This document shows, one piece after another, positions 49,548-62,607 of a DNA stretch of 64,000 nucleotides. The position numbers were made by a program, and so were the translations under genes. The number at the start of each line of letters is the position of its first letter. Within the stretch, counting starts at the first letter, position 1. The notes beneath the pieces were generated by a model that saw only the letters and a list, made by a program, of their open reading frames with translations, had not been told where the DNA came from and searched no databases. Source of the stretch: CAVTND01 sp963735955. GTDB lineage: Bacteria > Pseudomonadota > Gammaproteobacteria > Burkholderiales > Burkholderiaceae_F. The stretch is from positions 1 through 64,000 of the forward strand of contig CAVTND010000002.1 of the NCBI GenBank assembly GCA_963735955.1, in the 5' to 3' direction.

Positions 49548-50189
49548 TCAGCCTCGCAGTTCGCGCGCCAGCAGGTAGATCTCGGACGACGACTCGCGCG
49601 ACGCCGCCGGTTTGCGCGTGGTGACACGACGGAAACTGCGTTTTAACGCTTCGACATACTGGCTGTGCCCGCTGCCCTGGAAGGTCTTGACCAGGAAAAC
49701 GCCGTCCGCCTTGAGGTGCCGGCGCGCGAACTCCAGCGCCAGTTCGGCCAGAAGCAGGCTGCGGGCGGCGTCAGCCGCTGCGACGCCTGACAGATTGGGT
49801 GACATGTCCGACAGGACCACGTCGGCCTTGCCGCCAAGGGCGTCGACAAGCAGTTGTTCGACCGACTCCTCGTGAAAGTCGCCTTCGATGAACTGAACCT
49901 CCGGGAGTGGCTCCATCGGCAGAATGTCGAGCGCGACGATCCGCCCCGCAATCGAGGCTCCGCGCAGCAGGCGTTCGCGCACCACCTGGGTCCAGCTGCC
50001 GGGCGCAGCGCCCAGGTCCACCACAGTCAATCCCGGGGCTAGCAGGCGATCCCGGTCATCGATTTCCGTGAGCTTGTACGCCGCGCGCGAGCGATAACCT
50101 TCCTGCACCGAGCGCTTGACATAGGGATCGGCGAGATGGCGCCGGATCCATTCCGGGTTCGAGCGATTCTTGCGGGTGGCTTTGGGCAT
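49548..50189 (-). CDS. rlmE: 23S rRNA 2'-O-ribose methyltransferase RlmE (FtsJ/RrmJ)
   Basis: SAM-dependent methylation of U2552 of 23S rRNA, a late step of 50S assembly induced by heat shock. 213 intact residues: the N-terminal block SRAAYKLTEIDDRDRLL, the SAM motif VVDLGAAPGSWTQVV, the DVVLSDMSPNLSG block with its catalytic Asp, and the VKTFQGSGHSQYVEALK block with the catalytic Lys. It is upstream of ftsH on the same strand and divergent from yhbY. Confidence 0.95.
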   Translation of the reverse strand: MPKATRKNRSNPEWIRRHLADPYVKRSVQEGYRSRAAYKLTEIDDRDRLLAPGLTVVDLGAAPGSWTQVVRERLLRGASIAGRIVALDILPMEPLPEVQFIEGDFHEESVEQLLVDALGGKADVVLSDMSPNLSGVAAADAARSLLLAELALEFARRHLKADGVFLVKTFQGSGHSQYVEALKRSFRRVTTRKPAASRESSSEIYLLARELRG

Positions 50190-50277
50190 GCAATGCGTGC
50201 GGTTTCTGGAGCCCGATTTCGCTGCGCGCCTTAGACTCGGCTACAGGCCGCGGAAATCCGCTGGGGGAGTCAACATC

Positions 50278-50779
50278 ATGGCAGCAATCGAACTGACACC
50301 GAAGCAACGCCAGGCGATGAAAGCGCGCGCACATGGGCTGAAGCCCGTGGTGCTGCTCGGCGCCGCCGGACTGAACGCCGCCACGCTGACGCGAGATCGA
50401 CCGCGCACTTGCCGCGCACGAACTGATCAAGGTTCGAGTGCCGGTCGATGATCGCGGCGAGCGCGAACGCATATTCGGGGAGATCGCCGAGAGCCTCGCC
50501 GCCGCGCACGTGCAGCAGATAGGCAAGTTGCTGGTGCTGTTTCGGCCGGCTCCGGTCGAGTCCCCTGAGGAACTCTCGGCGCCACGATCAAGCTCCAGGC
50601 CGACTCCGCGACGCACCAGTGCCGCCGCGATGCCCGGTTCGGCCCGGCCCGGCACCAGACCGGAGCGCCGCGAGATCGAGACCGTCAATCGCGTGCCGGC
50701 GCCGCGCCGAGATCCCGGCAAGGCCAAGCGGGCGGCCGGCAAGATCAACGTTCCGCGCAAGACCGGGCGAACACGCTGA
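50278..50779 (+). CDS. yhbY: YhbY-family CRM-domain RNA-binding protein, one frameshift
   Basis: About 165 residues. The N-terminal ELTPKQRQAMKARAHGLKPVVLLG block, the LIKVRVPVDDRGERERIFGEI block and IGKLLVLFRP are the CRS1-YhbY fold signatures of a ribosome-assembly protein. The frame changes near 50390. After the CRM domain (about residue 95) a Ser-, Arg- and Pro-rich, positively charged tail extends for about 70 residues, longer than E. coli YhbY (97 residues). The ATG at 50278 follows GGGGGAG. It converges with greA. Confidence 0.9.
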
Positions 50780-50825
50780 GCCGGAACGAATCGCTTCTTG
50801 GACCAGGCTCTTCTGAGACGAGACG

Positions 50826-51302
50826 CTACTGGTAAACGACCGAAACGATTGCAAATTCACGTTTGCCGGCGGGCGCGGCCACCTCGGCCATGTCACCCTC
50901 TGAGCGTCCGATCAGCGCACGTGCGATCGGACTCGACACCGACACCAGTCCCTCGCGAATATCCGCCTCATCGTCTCCGACGATCTGGTACTTGACGGTT
51001 TCGCCCGACTTCTGGTCCTCGAGTTCAACGGTCGCACCGAACACGATGCGGCCGGCCGCATCGACGCTTGCCGGATCGATGATCTGCAGGATAGCCAGTT
51101 TGCCTTCGAGCTCTGCGATCCGCCCCTCGATGAAGCCCTGCTTTTCACGCGCGGCGTCGTACTCGGCGTTCTCGGACAGATCTCCCTTTTCGCGTGCCTC
51201 TTTGATAGCCAGGATCACGGTGGGCCGGTCGACGCTCTTCAGCCGCGCGAGCTCGGCCTTGAGTTTTTCAGCACCGCGCGCGGTGATCGGGATTCCAGCC
51301 AT
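50826..51302 (-). CDS. greA: Transcription elongation factor GreA
   Basis: A 158-residue Gre factor that rescues stalled RNA polymerase. The N-terminal ITARGAEKLKAELARLKS coiled coil and the tip loop DLSENAEYDAAREKQGF with acidic residues, and the C-terminal FGATVELEDQ and SPIARALIGRSEGD blocks are standard. The ATG at 51302 begins MAGIPITARG; the longer upstream frame has no similarity. Its 5' leader contains a strong intrinsic terminator (51327-51355) and a TATAAT box (51370-51375). Confidence 0.96.
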   Translation of the reverse strand: MAGIPITARGAEKLKAELARLKSVDRPTVILAIKEAREKGDLSENAEYDAAREKQGFIEGRIAELEGKLAILQIIDPASVDAAGRIVFGATVELEDQKSGETVKYQIVGDDEADIREGLVSVSSPIARALIGRSEGDMAEVAAPAGKREFAIVSVVYQ

Positions 51303-51326
51303 GGTTTGCTTCAATGAATCGAGGAT

Positions 51327-51355
51327 AAAAAGAAAGCCCCGGGCACTGCCGGGGC
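51327..51355 (-). terminator. Intrinsic terminator in the greA leader (GraL-like attenuator)
   Basis: On the minus strand GCCCCGG and CCGGGGC (7-base perfect stem, 51336-51342 and 51349-51355) are followed by TTTCTTTTT (51327-51335). The run ends about 25 bases before the greA ATG and begins shortly after a TATAAT box. A transcript from that box would be ended after about 35-40 bases. E. coli greA has such a leader terminator that gives the GraL RNAs; here the arrangement is the same, the primary sequence is not compared. Confidence 0.65.
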
Positions 51356-51369
51356 CACGTTGACTGCAG

Positions 51370-51375
51370 ATTATA
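51370..51375 (-). promoter_or_regulatory. Promoter -10 box of greA
   Basis: TATAAT (read on the minus strand), a perfect sigma-70 -10 element. The nearest TTG-type -35 (TTGCCC at 51390-51395) is spaced by only 14 bases, so the -35 is weak. Predicted start of transcription is near 51363, a few bases before the leader hairpin. Confidence 0.5.
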
Positions 51376-51472
51376 GGTCCGCGTCTGGCGGGCAACCGGG
51401 GCCAGGTCCACCAGCTATCCCGCTGGACAAAGGCGTTGGCCGGCGCATGATGGTGGCGATTCATTAACAAGC

Positions 51473-52390
51473 GTGGAGAAATTCTTGGCTGTCAACTACC
51501 GCCGGGCGCGCGTTGAAGACACCCGGGCCTGCTTTCAGGTCTTTTACGAAGCAGTGGAGGATCTGTGCCGCCGCCTAGGCGTCAACGGATTTTCCGCAGC
51601 AAGCGACCCCGCCGACTTGAACGCGATCTGGAATCCGCGGCGACCGCTGTTCGAGCATCTGGCAGGCAGCACGGAACGCACCTGGCTCGCGGAAGAGGAA
51701 GGCGAGATCTTCGGATATGCGCGTTCGATTGAGCGCGACGGAGTCCTGCAACTGACCGAATACTTTGTCAGGCCCGGACGTCAGGGGGCTGGCGTCGGTC
51801 GCGAGTTGCTTGACCGTGCTTTCCCTCATGGTGATTTTCGTCGGCGCCTCCTGATTTCGACGGTCGATAGCCGGGCGCTGGCGCGCTACATGAAGGCCGG
51901 GGTCTATGGACGCTTTCCGATCGTTCATTTTTCGCGCCCGGCCCGTGCCTTGGAAGTGTCAGGTGAGCTGAGCGCCGAGGCGCTGCAGCCGACCCCCGCC
52001 ATGCTGGCCGAGTTGGCGGGTATTGACCGGGCGGTGATTGCCTATGAACGTGCAGTCGAACATCGCTGGCTGATGACTCAGCGCAGCGGTTTTCTGTTTC
52101 GACGCGGAACACGCGTGCTCGGCTATGGATATGTCGGGGCACGCTACAGCGGACCGGTTGCTCTACTCGATCCTGGCGCCTGGTCAACGGTGATGGCCTA
52201 CCTCGAGGCCCATGCAGCGGCCGAACGCTGGGACATCGGCTTCGACGCGCCAATGCCGAACGAGGGTGCGGTCCGATACTTCCTCGACAACGGCTATACG
52301 GCAGACACCTGGCTTACGGTCTACATGGCCGACGAACCCTCGGGCCGCTTCGACCGATATCTCGTCACCGGGCCGACTTTCTTCCTCTAG
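51473..52390 (+). CDS. GNAT family acetyltransferase, tandem type
   Basis: A 305-residue protein with two GNAT-like halves. The first half has the acetyl-CoA motif A in LTEYFVRPGRQGAGVGRELLDRA and YRRARVEDTRACFQVF at its start; the second half (from about residue 150) is a degenerate partner with RRGTRVLGYGYVGARYSG and MPNEGAVRYFLDNGYTADT. The substrate is unknown. The start could be the GTG at 51473 or the TTG at 51485 (MAVNYRRA), which has GGAGA upstream. It sits between carB and greA on the opposite strand, separating genes that are often adjacent in betaproteobacteria. Confidence 0.75.
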   Translation: MEKFLAVNYRRARVEDTRACFQVFYEAVEDLCRRLGVNGFSAASDPADLNAIWNPRRPLFEHLAGSTERTWLAEEEGEIFGYARSIERDGVLQLTEYFVRPGRQGAGVGRELLDRAFPHGDFRRRLLISTVDSRALARYMKAGVYGRFPIVHFSRPARALEVSGELSAEALQPTPAMLAELAGIDRAVIAYERAVEHRWLMTQRSGFLFRRGTRVLGYGYVGARYSGPVALLDPGAWSTVMAYLEAHAAAERWDIGFDAPMPNEGAVRYFLDNGYTADTWLTVYMADEPSGRFDRYLVTGPTFFL

Positions 52391-52410
52391 CCTGACTCGG
52401 GCCACCGGAT

Positions 52411-55630
<3,220 letters not shown>

Positions 55631-55632
55631 GT

Positions 55633-56228
55633 TTATTTCGTGTTTCTTGCACTGAGGCGCTGTTCGACGATTTCAATCAGGATGTGAATGACCTTGATAT
55701 GCAGTTCCTGCACGCGGTCGGCGAATCGACCACCTGCGGTGACGATCGCAATATCAGCCTGCGTCGCCAGTGCGGTACCGTCCTTGCCGGTCAGGCCGAT
55801 TACCTTGAGGCCGCGCGCATGGGCAGCTTCGACCAGCGGCCAGCACGTTGCTGACTGGTGCCGCTGGTCGAGATGGCAAGCAGTACGTCGCCCGCGCGCC
55901 CGTGCGCCTCGATGAAACGCGCGAAGACCCGCTCGTAGCCATAGTCGTTGCCGACGCAGGACAGGTGGCCCGGATCGCTGATCGCCAGCGCTGCGTAACC
56001 GGGCCGGTCTTCGCGGAAACGGCCGGTCAGTTCCTCGGCGAAGTGCATGGCGTCGCACATCGAGCCGCCGTTGCCGCACGAGTAGGCACGACCGCCGGCG
56101 GCGAAGGTGTCGGCCAGCAGATCACCCGCCGCCACGATGCGCGCAAGCATCGCCTCGTTCGCCTGCAGCCGCGCCAGGGCGTCTGCGGCCTCGGCCAGGG
56201 CTGCGCGCACCGCATCGAGGCCGCTCAT
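55633..56228 (-). CDS. gmhA: Sedoheptulose-7-phosphate isomerase-like SIS protein, one frameshift
   Basis: About 198 residues with a single SIS domain. It has SCGNGGSMCDAMHFAEELTGRFREDRPG and the VGNDYGYERVFARFIEAHGRAGDVLLAISTSG blocks of GmhA/DiaA and, after a frame change near 55860, HARGLKVIGLTGKDG and HIKVIHILIEIVEQRL. GmhA makes D-glycero-D-manno-heptose 7-phosphate for the LPS inner core; DiaA is the close homologue that binds DnaA. The gene lies between carA (4-base ATGA overlap) and carB, an unusual place. Confidence 0.88.
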
Positions 56229-57407
56229 CGTGCATCCTCCATCGCCTGAATGAAGTTATCGAACAGGCCGGCGATGTCGTGCGGGCCTGGGCTCGCTTCC
56301 GGATGCCCCTGAAAGCAGAAGGCCGGCGCATCGGTCAGGGCGAAACCTTGCAGCGAACCATCGAACAGTGAGGTGTGAGTGATCCGAGCGTTGCCCGGCA
56401 GCGAACTCTCGTCGACCGCAAACCCGTGGTTCTGGCTCGTGATGTAGACGCGCCTCGATTCAATGTCGACCACCGGGTGGTTTGCGCCATGGTGGCCGAA
56501 CTTCATCTTGCGCGTTCGTCCCCCGACGGCCAGGCCCATGATCTGTTGCCCAAGGCAGATGCCGAACGTCGGCAATTTGCGCGCGATGAATTCGCGTGTC
56601 GCCTCGATCGCATAGCGGCAGGGTTCGGGGTCACCGGGACCGTTGGAAAGGAACACGCCGTTCGGTTCAAGCCTCAGGGCATCGGCGGCGGGCGTCATCG
56701 CCGGCACCACGGTGATGCGGCAGCCGCGATCCGCCAGCAGGCGAAGAATGTTGCGCTTGACGCCAAAGTCGTAGGCGACAACATGGAAACGTGGCTCGGC
56801 TCCCGGCACAAAGCCAGGCGTCCCATCGGCGCGCGCCAGATGCCAGCTACCCTCCTGCCAGGAGTACGGAGTTCGCGTGCTGACCACCCGGGCCAGGTCT
56901 TGACCCGCCATGCCGGGATAGGCGCGGGCGCGAGCACCCGCTGCTTCAATGTCCGCGGGGTCGAACCTTGCCCCTGCCGCGGCCGCCACGATGCAGCCGG
57001 CCTGGGCACCCTTCTCACGCAGGATCCGCGTCAGCTTGCGGGTGTCGATATCGGCGATCCCGACAATGCCTTCGGCAATCAGGTAGGAGCCCAGATCGGT
57101 CTGCATCCTGAAATTCGACGCCCGTCGCGGAAGATCCCGAATGACCAGTCCGGCCGCATGCACCCGAGTGGCCTCGATGTCTTCGTTGTTTACGCCCGTA
57201 TTGCCGATATGGGGATAGGTGAGCGTCACGATCTGCCCTGCATAGGACGGATCGGTCAGGATTTCCTGGTATCCCGATCATCGCCGTGTTGAAAACGACT
57301 TCGCCGAGTGAATGACCGGCGGCACCGATCGATCGGCCACGGAAAACCGACCCGTCAGCCAGCACCAGGGCCGCGATCGGGCGCGGATCGACGATCAGGG
57401 GGGCCAA
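56225..57407 (-). CDS. carA: Carbamoyl-phosphate synthase small subunit (glutaminase), one frameshift
   Basis: About 393 residues. The N-terminal domain reads ALVLADGSVFRGRSIGAAG, then VVFNTAMIG, and after a frame change near 57265 TLTYPHIGNTGVN. The class I glutaminase domain has the catalytic Cys in FGICLGQQIMGLAVGG, the KMKFGHHGANHPV block and the final FCFQGHPEASPGPHD with the catalytic His-Pro-Glu. The TTG at 57407 has AGGAG 5 bases upstream and begins MAPLIVDPRP, so I choose it over the longer frame. It overlaps gmhA by 4 bases; the operon is carA-gmhA-carB. Confidence 0.93.
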
Positions 57408-57609
57408 ACGGACTCCTAGAGGCCTGTGCCGGTAGTGGATCAAGGCGACTGTCGGCGCCTGAGCCACGATGTGCGGCAATCGGCGTGAAAAAGTCCGCTC
57501 TACCGCAAATTGGCTACCGATAAACTGCGGATTATATCTTCACGTGAGTTGCGCTGACCCCGTTACGGGCAACGCCGCGTTCAAGTCGCGAGAGGGGCCC
57601 GATCCGACC

Positions 57610-59219
57610 ATGCTGATCATTCCGTACCAGACGCGCTTCAGCGCCCGGTCGCTTGCCGGTGGTGACGCTCGCTCTGATCGTGGTCAATTTCTCGTTTACC
57701 TGGTTTTCCAGGGCGGCGATCAGAAGGCCTACGAGCGTGCCACCAACTACTACTTCAATTCGCAGCTGCCCCAGATCGAGCTGCCGCGCTATGCGGCCTA
57801 TCTCGAGACGCGAGTCCGACACCGCGTGCGGTGCAGGTGCTGCGCGCGGTCCGCGCCGGAACTGCCGACCCCGAGGCCCGGGCCGTGCTGGCGGCGATGG
57901 AGAACGATCGCGGCTTCATGCGCGATCTCGATGGCGGTCAGATCGTCCGAGCCGACGATCCGAGCAAGGCGTTGGCGCGAACAGCGTGCACGCTTCAACA
58001 GCCTGGCAAGCCAGGTCTTCACTCAACGCTTCTCGCTCGAGCCTGGATCGGTAGCAGGCTGCAGTTGATCACCTATCAGTTTCTGCATGGTGACTTCGTT
58101 CATCTGCTCGCCAATATGGCCGTATTGTTGCTGGCCGGCCCGTTTGCGGAGGCCGCACTCGGTCGCCTTCGTTTCCTGGTCGCCTACCTCGCCGCCGGCG
58201 CCTTCGCCGGCGCGGTCCACCTGCTGATCAGCGATCAGGGACTGATCGGCGCCTCTGGATCCATCTCGGCATCCATGGCCATGGTCGCGGTGCTGTACGG
58301 CCGACGCAAGGTGCCGGTGTTCTACTGGCTGTTCGTCTACTTCAACACTGCGCGGGTACCGGCACTGGCCTTGCTGCCGGTGTGGCTGGTGATCGAAGCG
58401 GTGCAGTGGGTGCTGTCACCGGCTTCGCGCGTGGCTTACGACGCGCACATTGCCGGTTTCGTCGCCGGGGCAGTGCTCGCGTGGCTGCTGAAGCCCAAGC
58501 GATGCCGGCAAGGTCGATCGCATTCTCGACGAGCAGTTCGCCGAAGAACGGACCGGCGAGCAGCGAATCGTCGCTGCTGCAGGAGGCGCAGCAGGCGGCC
58601 GCCCGCCTTGATACGAGGCGCGCCGCGCGCGCCTACGGCGAACTGCTGCAGTACGACCCCAACAACACGCAATTTGCGACCGCCTACTTCAACATGGCCC
58701 TGCTCGGGCGCGACAAGGACACGCTGAGCTGACGCGGCCTTGCGCGTGCTCTGGATCCGTTCGCGCGGCGCGCGCACGGAGCTTCGACCGCTCTATCTGC
58801 AGATGAGCCAGCCGCATGTGCTGGCCGTGCTGCCGGTCGATGAACAGTTGCGCCTGGCGCGCCGGCTGGTGGCCACGCGCGAGGACGCGGGAGCGTTGCG
58901 CGTTCTCGACCGACTGCTCGGCGATGACACGCTCAAGCACCTGTATGGACGACAGCTGGCCGATTGTCTGCTCGGACTTTTTACAACTTACTCACGCCAT
59001 GGCCTGCGCATGCAGGCTGACCAGGTCAGGCAACGACTTTCCGCACACTTTCCGTCGCCCGCGACCCTGGGCGGACTTGCACCCAACCGCGAGCCGCCCA
59101 TGACGATACGCGGGGCAACGACACGTTCCTCGACCCTGCGCGGATCACCCAGTACGGTGCCGGCGGGTGAGCTGGAACTCGATCTCGATACCCGACTGCG
59201 AACGCGCTGGGTGGAGTAG
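57610..59219 (+). CDS. Rhomboid-family intramembrane serine protease with C-terminal extension, multiply frameshifted
   Basis: About 535 residues. A first transmembrane helix precedes a polar insert of about 120 residues. The rhomboid core has LITYQFLHGDFVHLLANM and the catalytic IGASGSISASMAM (GxSG) plus the helix-6 AHIAGFVAG with the catalytic His. A charged, helical C-terminal region follows from about 58500 to the stop at 59217-59219, with TPR-like segments (LLQEAQQAAARLDTRRAARAYGELLQ; ARRLVATREDAGALRVLDRLL). Frame changes near 57660, 57720, 57820, 57970, 58060, 58500 and 58735 are required; all family blocks stay in order. Substrates are unknown. Confidence 0.75.
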
Positions 59220-59429
59220 AAGCCGCGACGCAGCTGCGGCGCAGCGGGGCGAAACCGACTAGAGCCCTGCGCCCTTAGGTCGACCGGGTGCATGCGGTTC
59301 AGAACCTCGAGGTAGCGCGAAGCTTCGGCGGCCACCGGATCAGAACCGTATCGTTTCAGCAGGTATTGCAGGATGCGCGCGCCTCTCCGCCGGTTGGTGC
59401 CGAGGCTCCGCCATCAATCTGCGCGCCGA

Positions 59430-60676
59430 TCAGTAGATCTGCGGGATGTCCGGGTGGTTCGGATACTTCTTGTCGAAGCCCGAATCAGGTCCGCCGCTAG
59501 CTGCGGCCTGCCCTTCTGCGGCGCAGCGCGCGCCAGTGGGGCAATATATCTCGACCGGCCGCGGACTCCAGTCGGCGCGTCGCGCCAGGGCTTCTCCGAC
59601 CAGGTCGAGCGCTTCGCGCCAGTTCTGCGACTTGACCAGCAGCTCCAGGTACTTCTCGGTGTGGTCCTCGATGCGCGGCGTGCTGCCTTCGGCCAGCAGC
59701 AGCTTGTGCAGGCGGGCATGCAGCGACAGGTCCTGCGGCCGTTCGCGCAGGTCGTCGTACAGGAGCTGCAATGGCTTCCTTGATCTCGCCGGCGGTCACC
59801 ATCTGTCCGATCAGCGCGTCGCGCGTGCGCGCCTTGACGTCGGCGTGGCGGCCCGGTGGTGCTCATCAAGCGGCGCCTCGCCCGGCCCGACCACCGAGAT
59901 CTCGAGCTGCTCCGCGTATTGATACATCGCGTAGCCGATCAGCGCGCAGATCACGTAGGTGAAGTACCAGAAGCCGAGCCGACAGCGTGAAGATCAGGAC
60001 GAGCGTGCCGGCATCCGAGCGGCCGCGAGTCCACCGGCACCCCGGCCCACCGCCCGCGCCGATTCCGCCCGGCGTGCCGAGCACCAGCATGCCGTAGGTT
60101 CGCGACAGCTCGGCGAAGAACACGAAACGCGCACAGCACGGCATAGGGCTGGCCGATGCGCGCATCACCTTGACGTTCTCGGCCGGATTAAGCGCCGCCC
60201 GCAGGCTTCCGGTGATCACGAGCCGGATCGCGGGCCGGCAACAGAACCACGAAGAACAGGCCCCAGACGCATGCACCGCACGACCTCTCCGCCACCCAGC
60301 AGCGTCAGCAGGAGCGCAAGCGATCACGCCGAGCACCATGCAGATCGCGACGTACTTGTAGGGCAGGTACGGGCTGACCAGGTCCTCGTCGGTCAGCGGA
60401 TAGTCCGATGGCGCGAGGTAAGCCCTTGGAACGAGCGCTCGATGATCTTGAAGCCGTAGCGGGTGCCCACCACAAGGATCGCCAACACCGCAGCTATCAG
60501 GAGCAGGAACCCCGAAGCCGGCAGAATATCAGCAGACATGACATCGCCAACGCGCCGCTGACAGCCGCGATGCGCAGCAGCACGGCCCGGTCGAGCGGCA
60601 GCAGGAAGAACCGCTGGATGCGCTGCCAGAAAGGCTGGATCGGTCCTTGGTGGCCGAACTCGTAGCTGGCAGACAT
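59430..60676 (-). CDS. Hypothetical multi-pass membrane protein, multiply frameshifted
   Basis: I do not recognise this gene. It starts at the ATG at 60676 (MSASYEFGHQGPIQPFWQ), with hydrophobic segments following (PLDRAVLLRIAAVSGALAMS, then LLLIAAVLAILVVGTRYGF, then further ones to about 59930). A polar C-terminal segment with helical repeats (MQLLYDDLRERPQDLSLHAR, KYLELLVKSQNWREALDLV) ends in NHPDIPQIY before the stop. At least five frame changes are needed between 60540 and 59520. It converges with the rhomboid gene, and the C-terminal half may form a TPR-like repeat, as in the rhomboid protein. Function unknown. Confidence 0.5.
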
Positions 60677-60764
60677 GGGCAAGCAAACCTGAATAGTGTG
60701 AGTGCAGACTAAGGGCGCCCCAGGGAGCTGTCCAGAGTTCGAAGCCCGAACGAAGGCGGTAAAA

Positions 60765-61592
60765 CTAGAGCTTTTCAGTCTCACCGGCGCGCGGCTGCCA
60801 CTTCATCAGGTGCTTCTCGACACGCCCGACGACCCAGTCGAGCACCAGCGCGAAGCCCGTCAGCACCAGGATGCCGGCCATCACGGTGTTGATGTCGAAG
60901 GTACCTTCGGCTTGCAGGATCAGGTAGCCCACGCCGCGCGAGGAGCCGAGGTACTCGCCCACCACGGCGCCGACGAACGCCAGGCCGACCGAGGTATGCA
61001 GCGAGGAGAAGACCCAGCTGGTGGCGCTCGGCAGGTAGACGCTGCGCACCAGCTGTCGCTTGCTGGCTCCCAGCATGCGCGCATTGGCGAGCACCGTCGG
61101 GCTGACTTCCTTTACGCCCTGGTAGACATTGAAGAACACGATAAAGAACACCAGGGTGAAACCGAGCGCGACCTTGGAGGCGATGCCGAGGCCGAACCAG
61201 ACTGCAAAGATCGGCGCCAGGATCACCCGCGGCATCGAATTGGCGGCCTTGATGTAGGGATCGAGGATCGCCGCCGCCACCGGCGAAAGCGCCAGCCACA
61301 TTCCAATTGCCAGCCCCGCGATCGTGCCGATCGCAAACGCCAGCACGGTTTCCAGCAAGGTCACCCACAGGTGGCGATAGATCTCTCGATCGACGACGAA
61401 CCAGTCCCAGATCCGGGCCAGGATTTTCACCGGTTCGCCGAAGAAGAACTTGGCGTCGTTGTCGCTATCGAAAAAGATCGGCGGCAGCAGGCCAGGCTTG
61501 GTCATCAGGTGCCAGAACGCAAAGACAGCAACCAGAAGTCCGAGTTGCCACCAGCGCAGATTGCGCGCGTTCGGTTTGAGCAGATTCCACAT
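60765..61592 (-). CDS. ABC transporter permease (SsuC/TauC family)
   Basis: A 275-residue inner-membrane permease with about six helices. AAILDPYIKAANSMPRVILAPIF and the EAA-type loop (LANARMLGASKRQLVRSVYLP) are characteristic of nitrate/sulfonate/taurine-type transporters. It is intact and the last gene of a permease-ATPase-binding-protein set. The transported compound is not deducible. Confidence 0.9.
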   Translation of the reverse strand: MWNLLKPNARNLRWWQLGLLVAVFAFWHLMTKPGLLPPIFFDSDNDAKFFFGEPVKILARIWDWFVVDREIYRHLWVTLLETVLAFAIGTIAGLAIGMWLALSPVAAAILDPYIKAANSMPRVILAPIFAVWFGLGIASKVALGFTLVFFIVFFNVYQGVKEVSPTVLANARMLGASKRQLVRSVYLPSATSWVFSSLHTSVGLAFVGAVVGEYLGSSRGVGYLILQAEGTFDINTVMAGILVLTGFALVLDWVVGRVEKHLMKWQPRAGETEKL

Positions 61593-61637
61593 GGCTCCTG
61601 GATCCAGTGTGGGCGCGTGCAGGTCGGCGGAGCCTGG

Positions 61638-62604
61638 TCACGCCGCACGTTTCTGCTGTTCGTAGCCCTTGAGAACTTCCTCGCGCAGCACGTCCCAGAT
61701 CGCCCGGTGCAGCTCGACGAATCGCGCGCGTGACGCGCACCTCTGCCACGTCTCGCGGGCGCGGAAGGTCAATGACGAACTCGCCGATCGGATGCGACGC
61801 CGGCCCGGCCGACAGCACGAGGACGCGGTCGCTCATCGCAATCGCCTCATCCAGATCATGCGTGATGAAAAGTATCGCCTTGCGCCCTCCGACGTCCGGG
61901 GTTCCGCGTGCCGACTCAGCGCGAGCGGGAGATGAGCGCGATGAAATGCGGTGGCCGTCGCCTTCGCCCGCCCAGAGCTCGAGTACTTCGTTTTCCATCA
62001 ACTGGCGCGTCTGGATGTCGAGCGCCGAGAACGGCTCGTCCATCAGAATGATGTCGGGGTCGAGCACCAGCGTCTGCGCCAGCGCCGTGCGCTTGCGCAT
62101 GCCGCCGGACAGCTGGTGCGGATAGCGATCGCCGAAACCACCGAGTCCGACCCGCTTGAGCCAGTCATCGGCCTGCGCTCCGCTTCGTCCCAAAGCCGTG
62201 CCGCGGAACTCCAGGCCGGCCATCACGTTGTCGCGCGCCGTGCGCCATGGCATCAGGGCCTCGGTCTGGAACATGTAGCCGGCGCGCCGGTTGATGCCAA
62301 GCAGCGGCTGCGCCGAAGACCTGCGATCGAACCGGCGCTGGGTTCGAGCAGGCCGGCGCCGACGTTCAGCAGAGTGCTTTTGCCGCAGCCGGTCGGGCCG
62401 ACGACGCTGACGAATTCACCGGGCGCGATGGCCAGCGTGACATCGCGCACGGCGGTGTAGTGCTGCGACCGTCATCGCGGCGAAAGTGCAGGTCACGCCG
62501 CGCAGACCGAGCGCGGCCGTGACGTGGACGCCCCCGGTCGCTGCCAGCCGCCTCCGCGGGGGCTCGCGATGCGTTGGGGCGGCCCGGCGCTGATCGCCGA
62601 TCAC
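61638..62604 (-). CDS. ABC transporter ATP-binding protein (SsuB/TauB family), frameshifted
   Basis: About 320 residues. The N-terminal segment VTAALGLRGVTCTF precedes a frame change near 62465, after which VRDVTLAIAPGEFVSVVGPTGCGKST (Walker A) reads. A second change near 62320 leads to GYMFQTEALMPWRTARDNV (Q-loop), LSGGMRKRTALAQTLV (signature), LMDEPFSALD (Walker B) and FITHDLDEA (H-loop). An insertion of about 25 residues separates the D-loop helix (LELWAGEGD) from the H-loop strand, where TauB-type ATPases have only a few residues. The tail (VFLRE-type, EEVLKGYEQQKRAA) needs another shift near 61740. The start is the GTG at 62604 or an ATG at 62608. Confidence 0.83.
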
Positions 62605-62607
62605 CCA

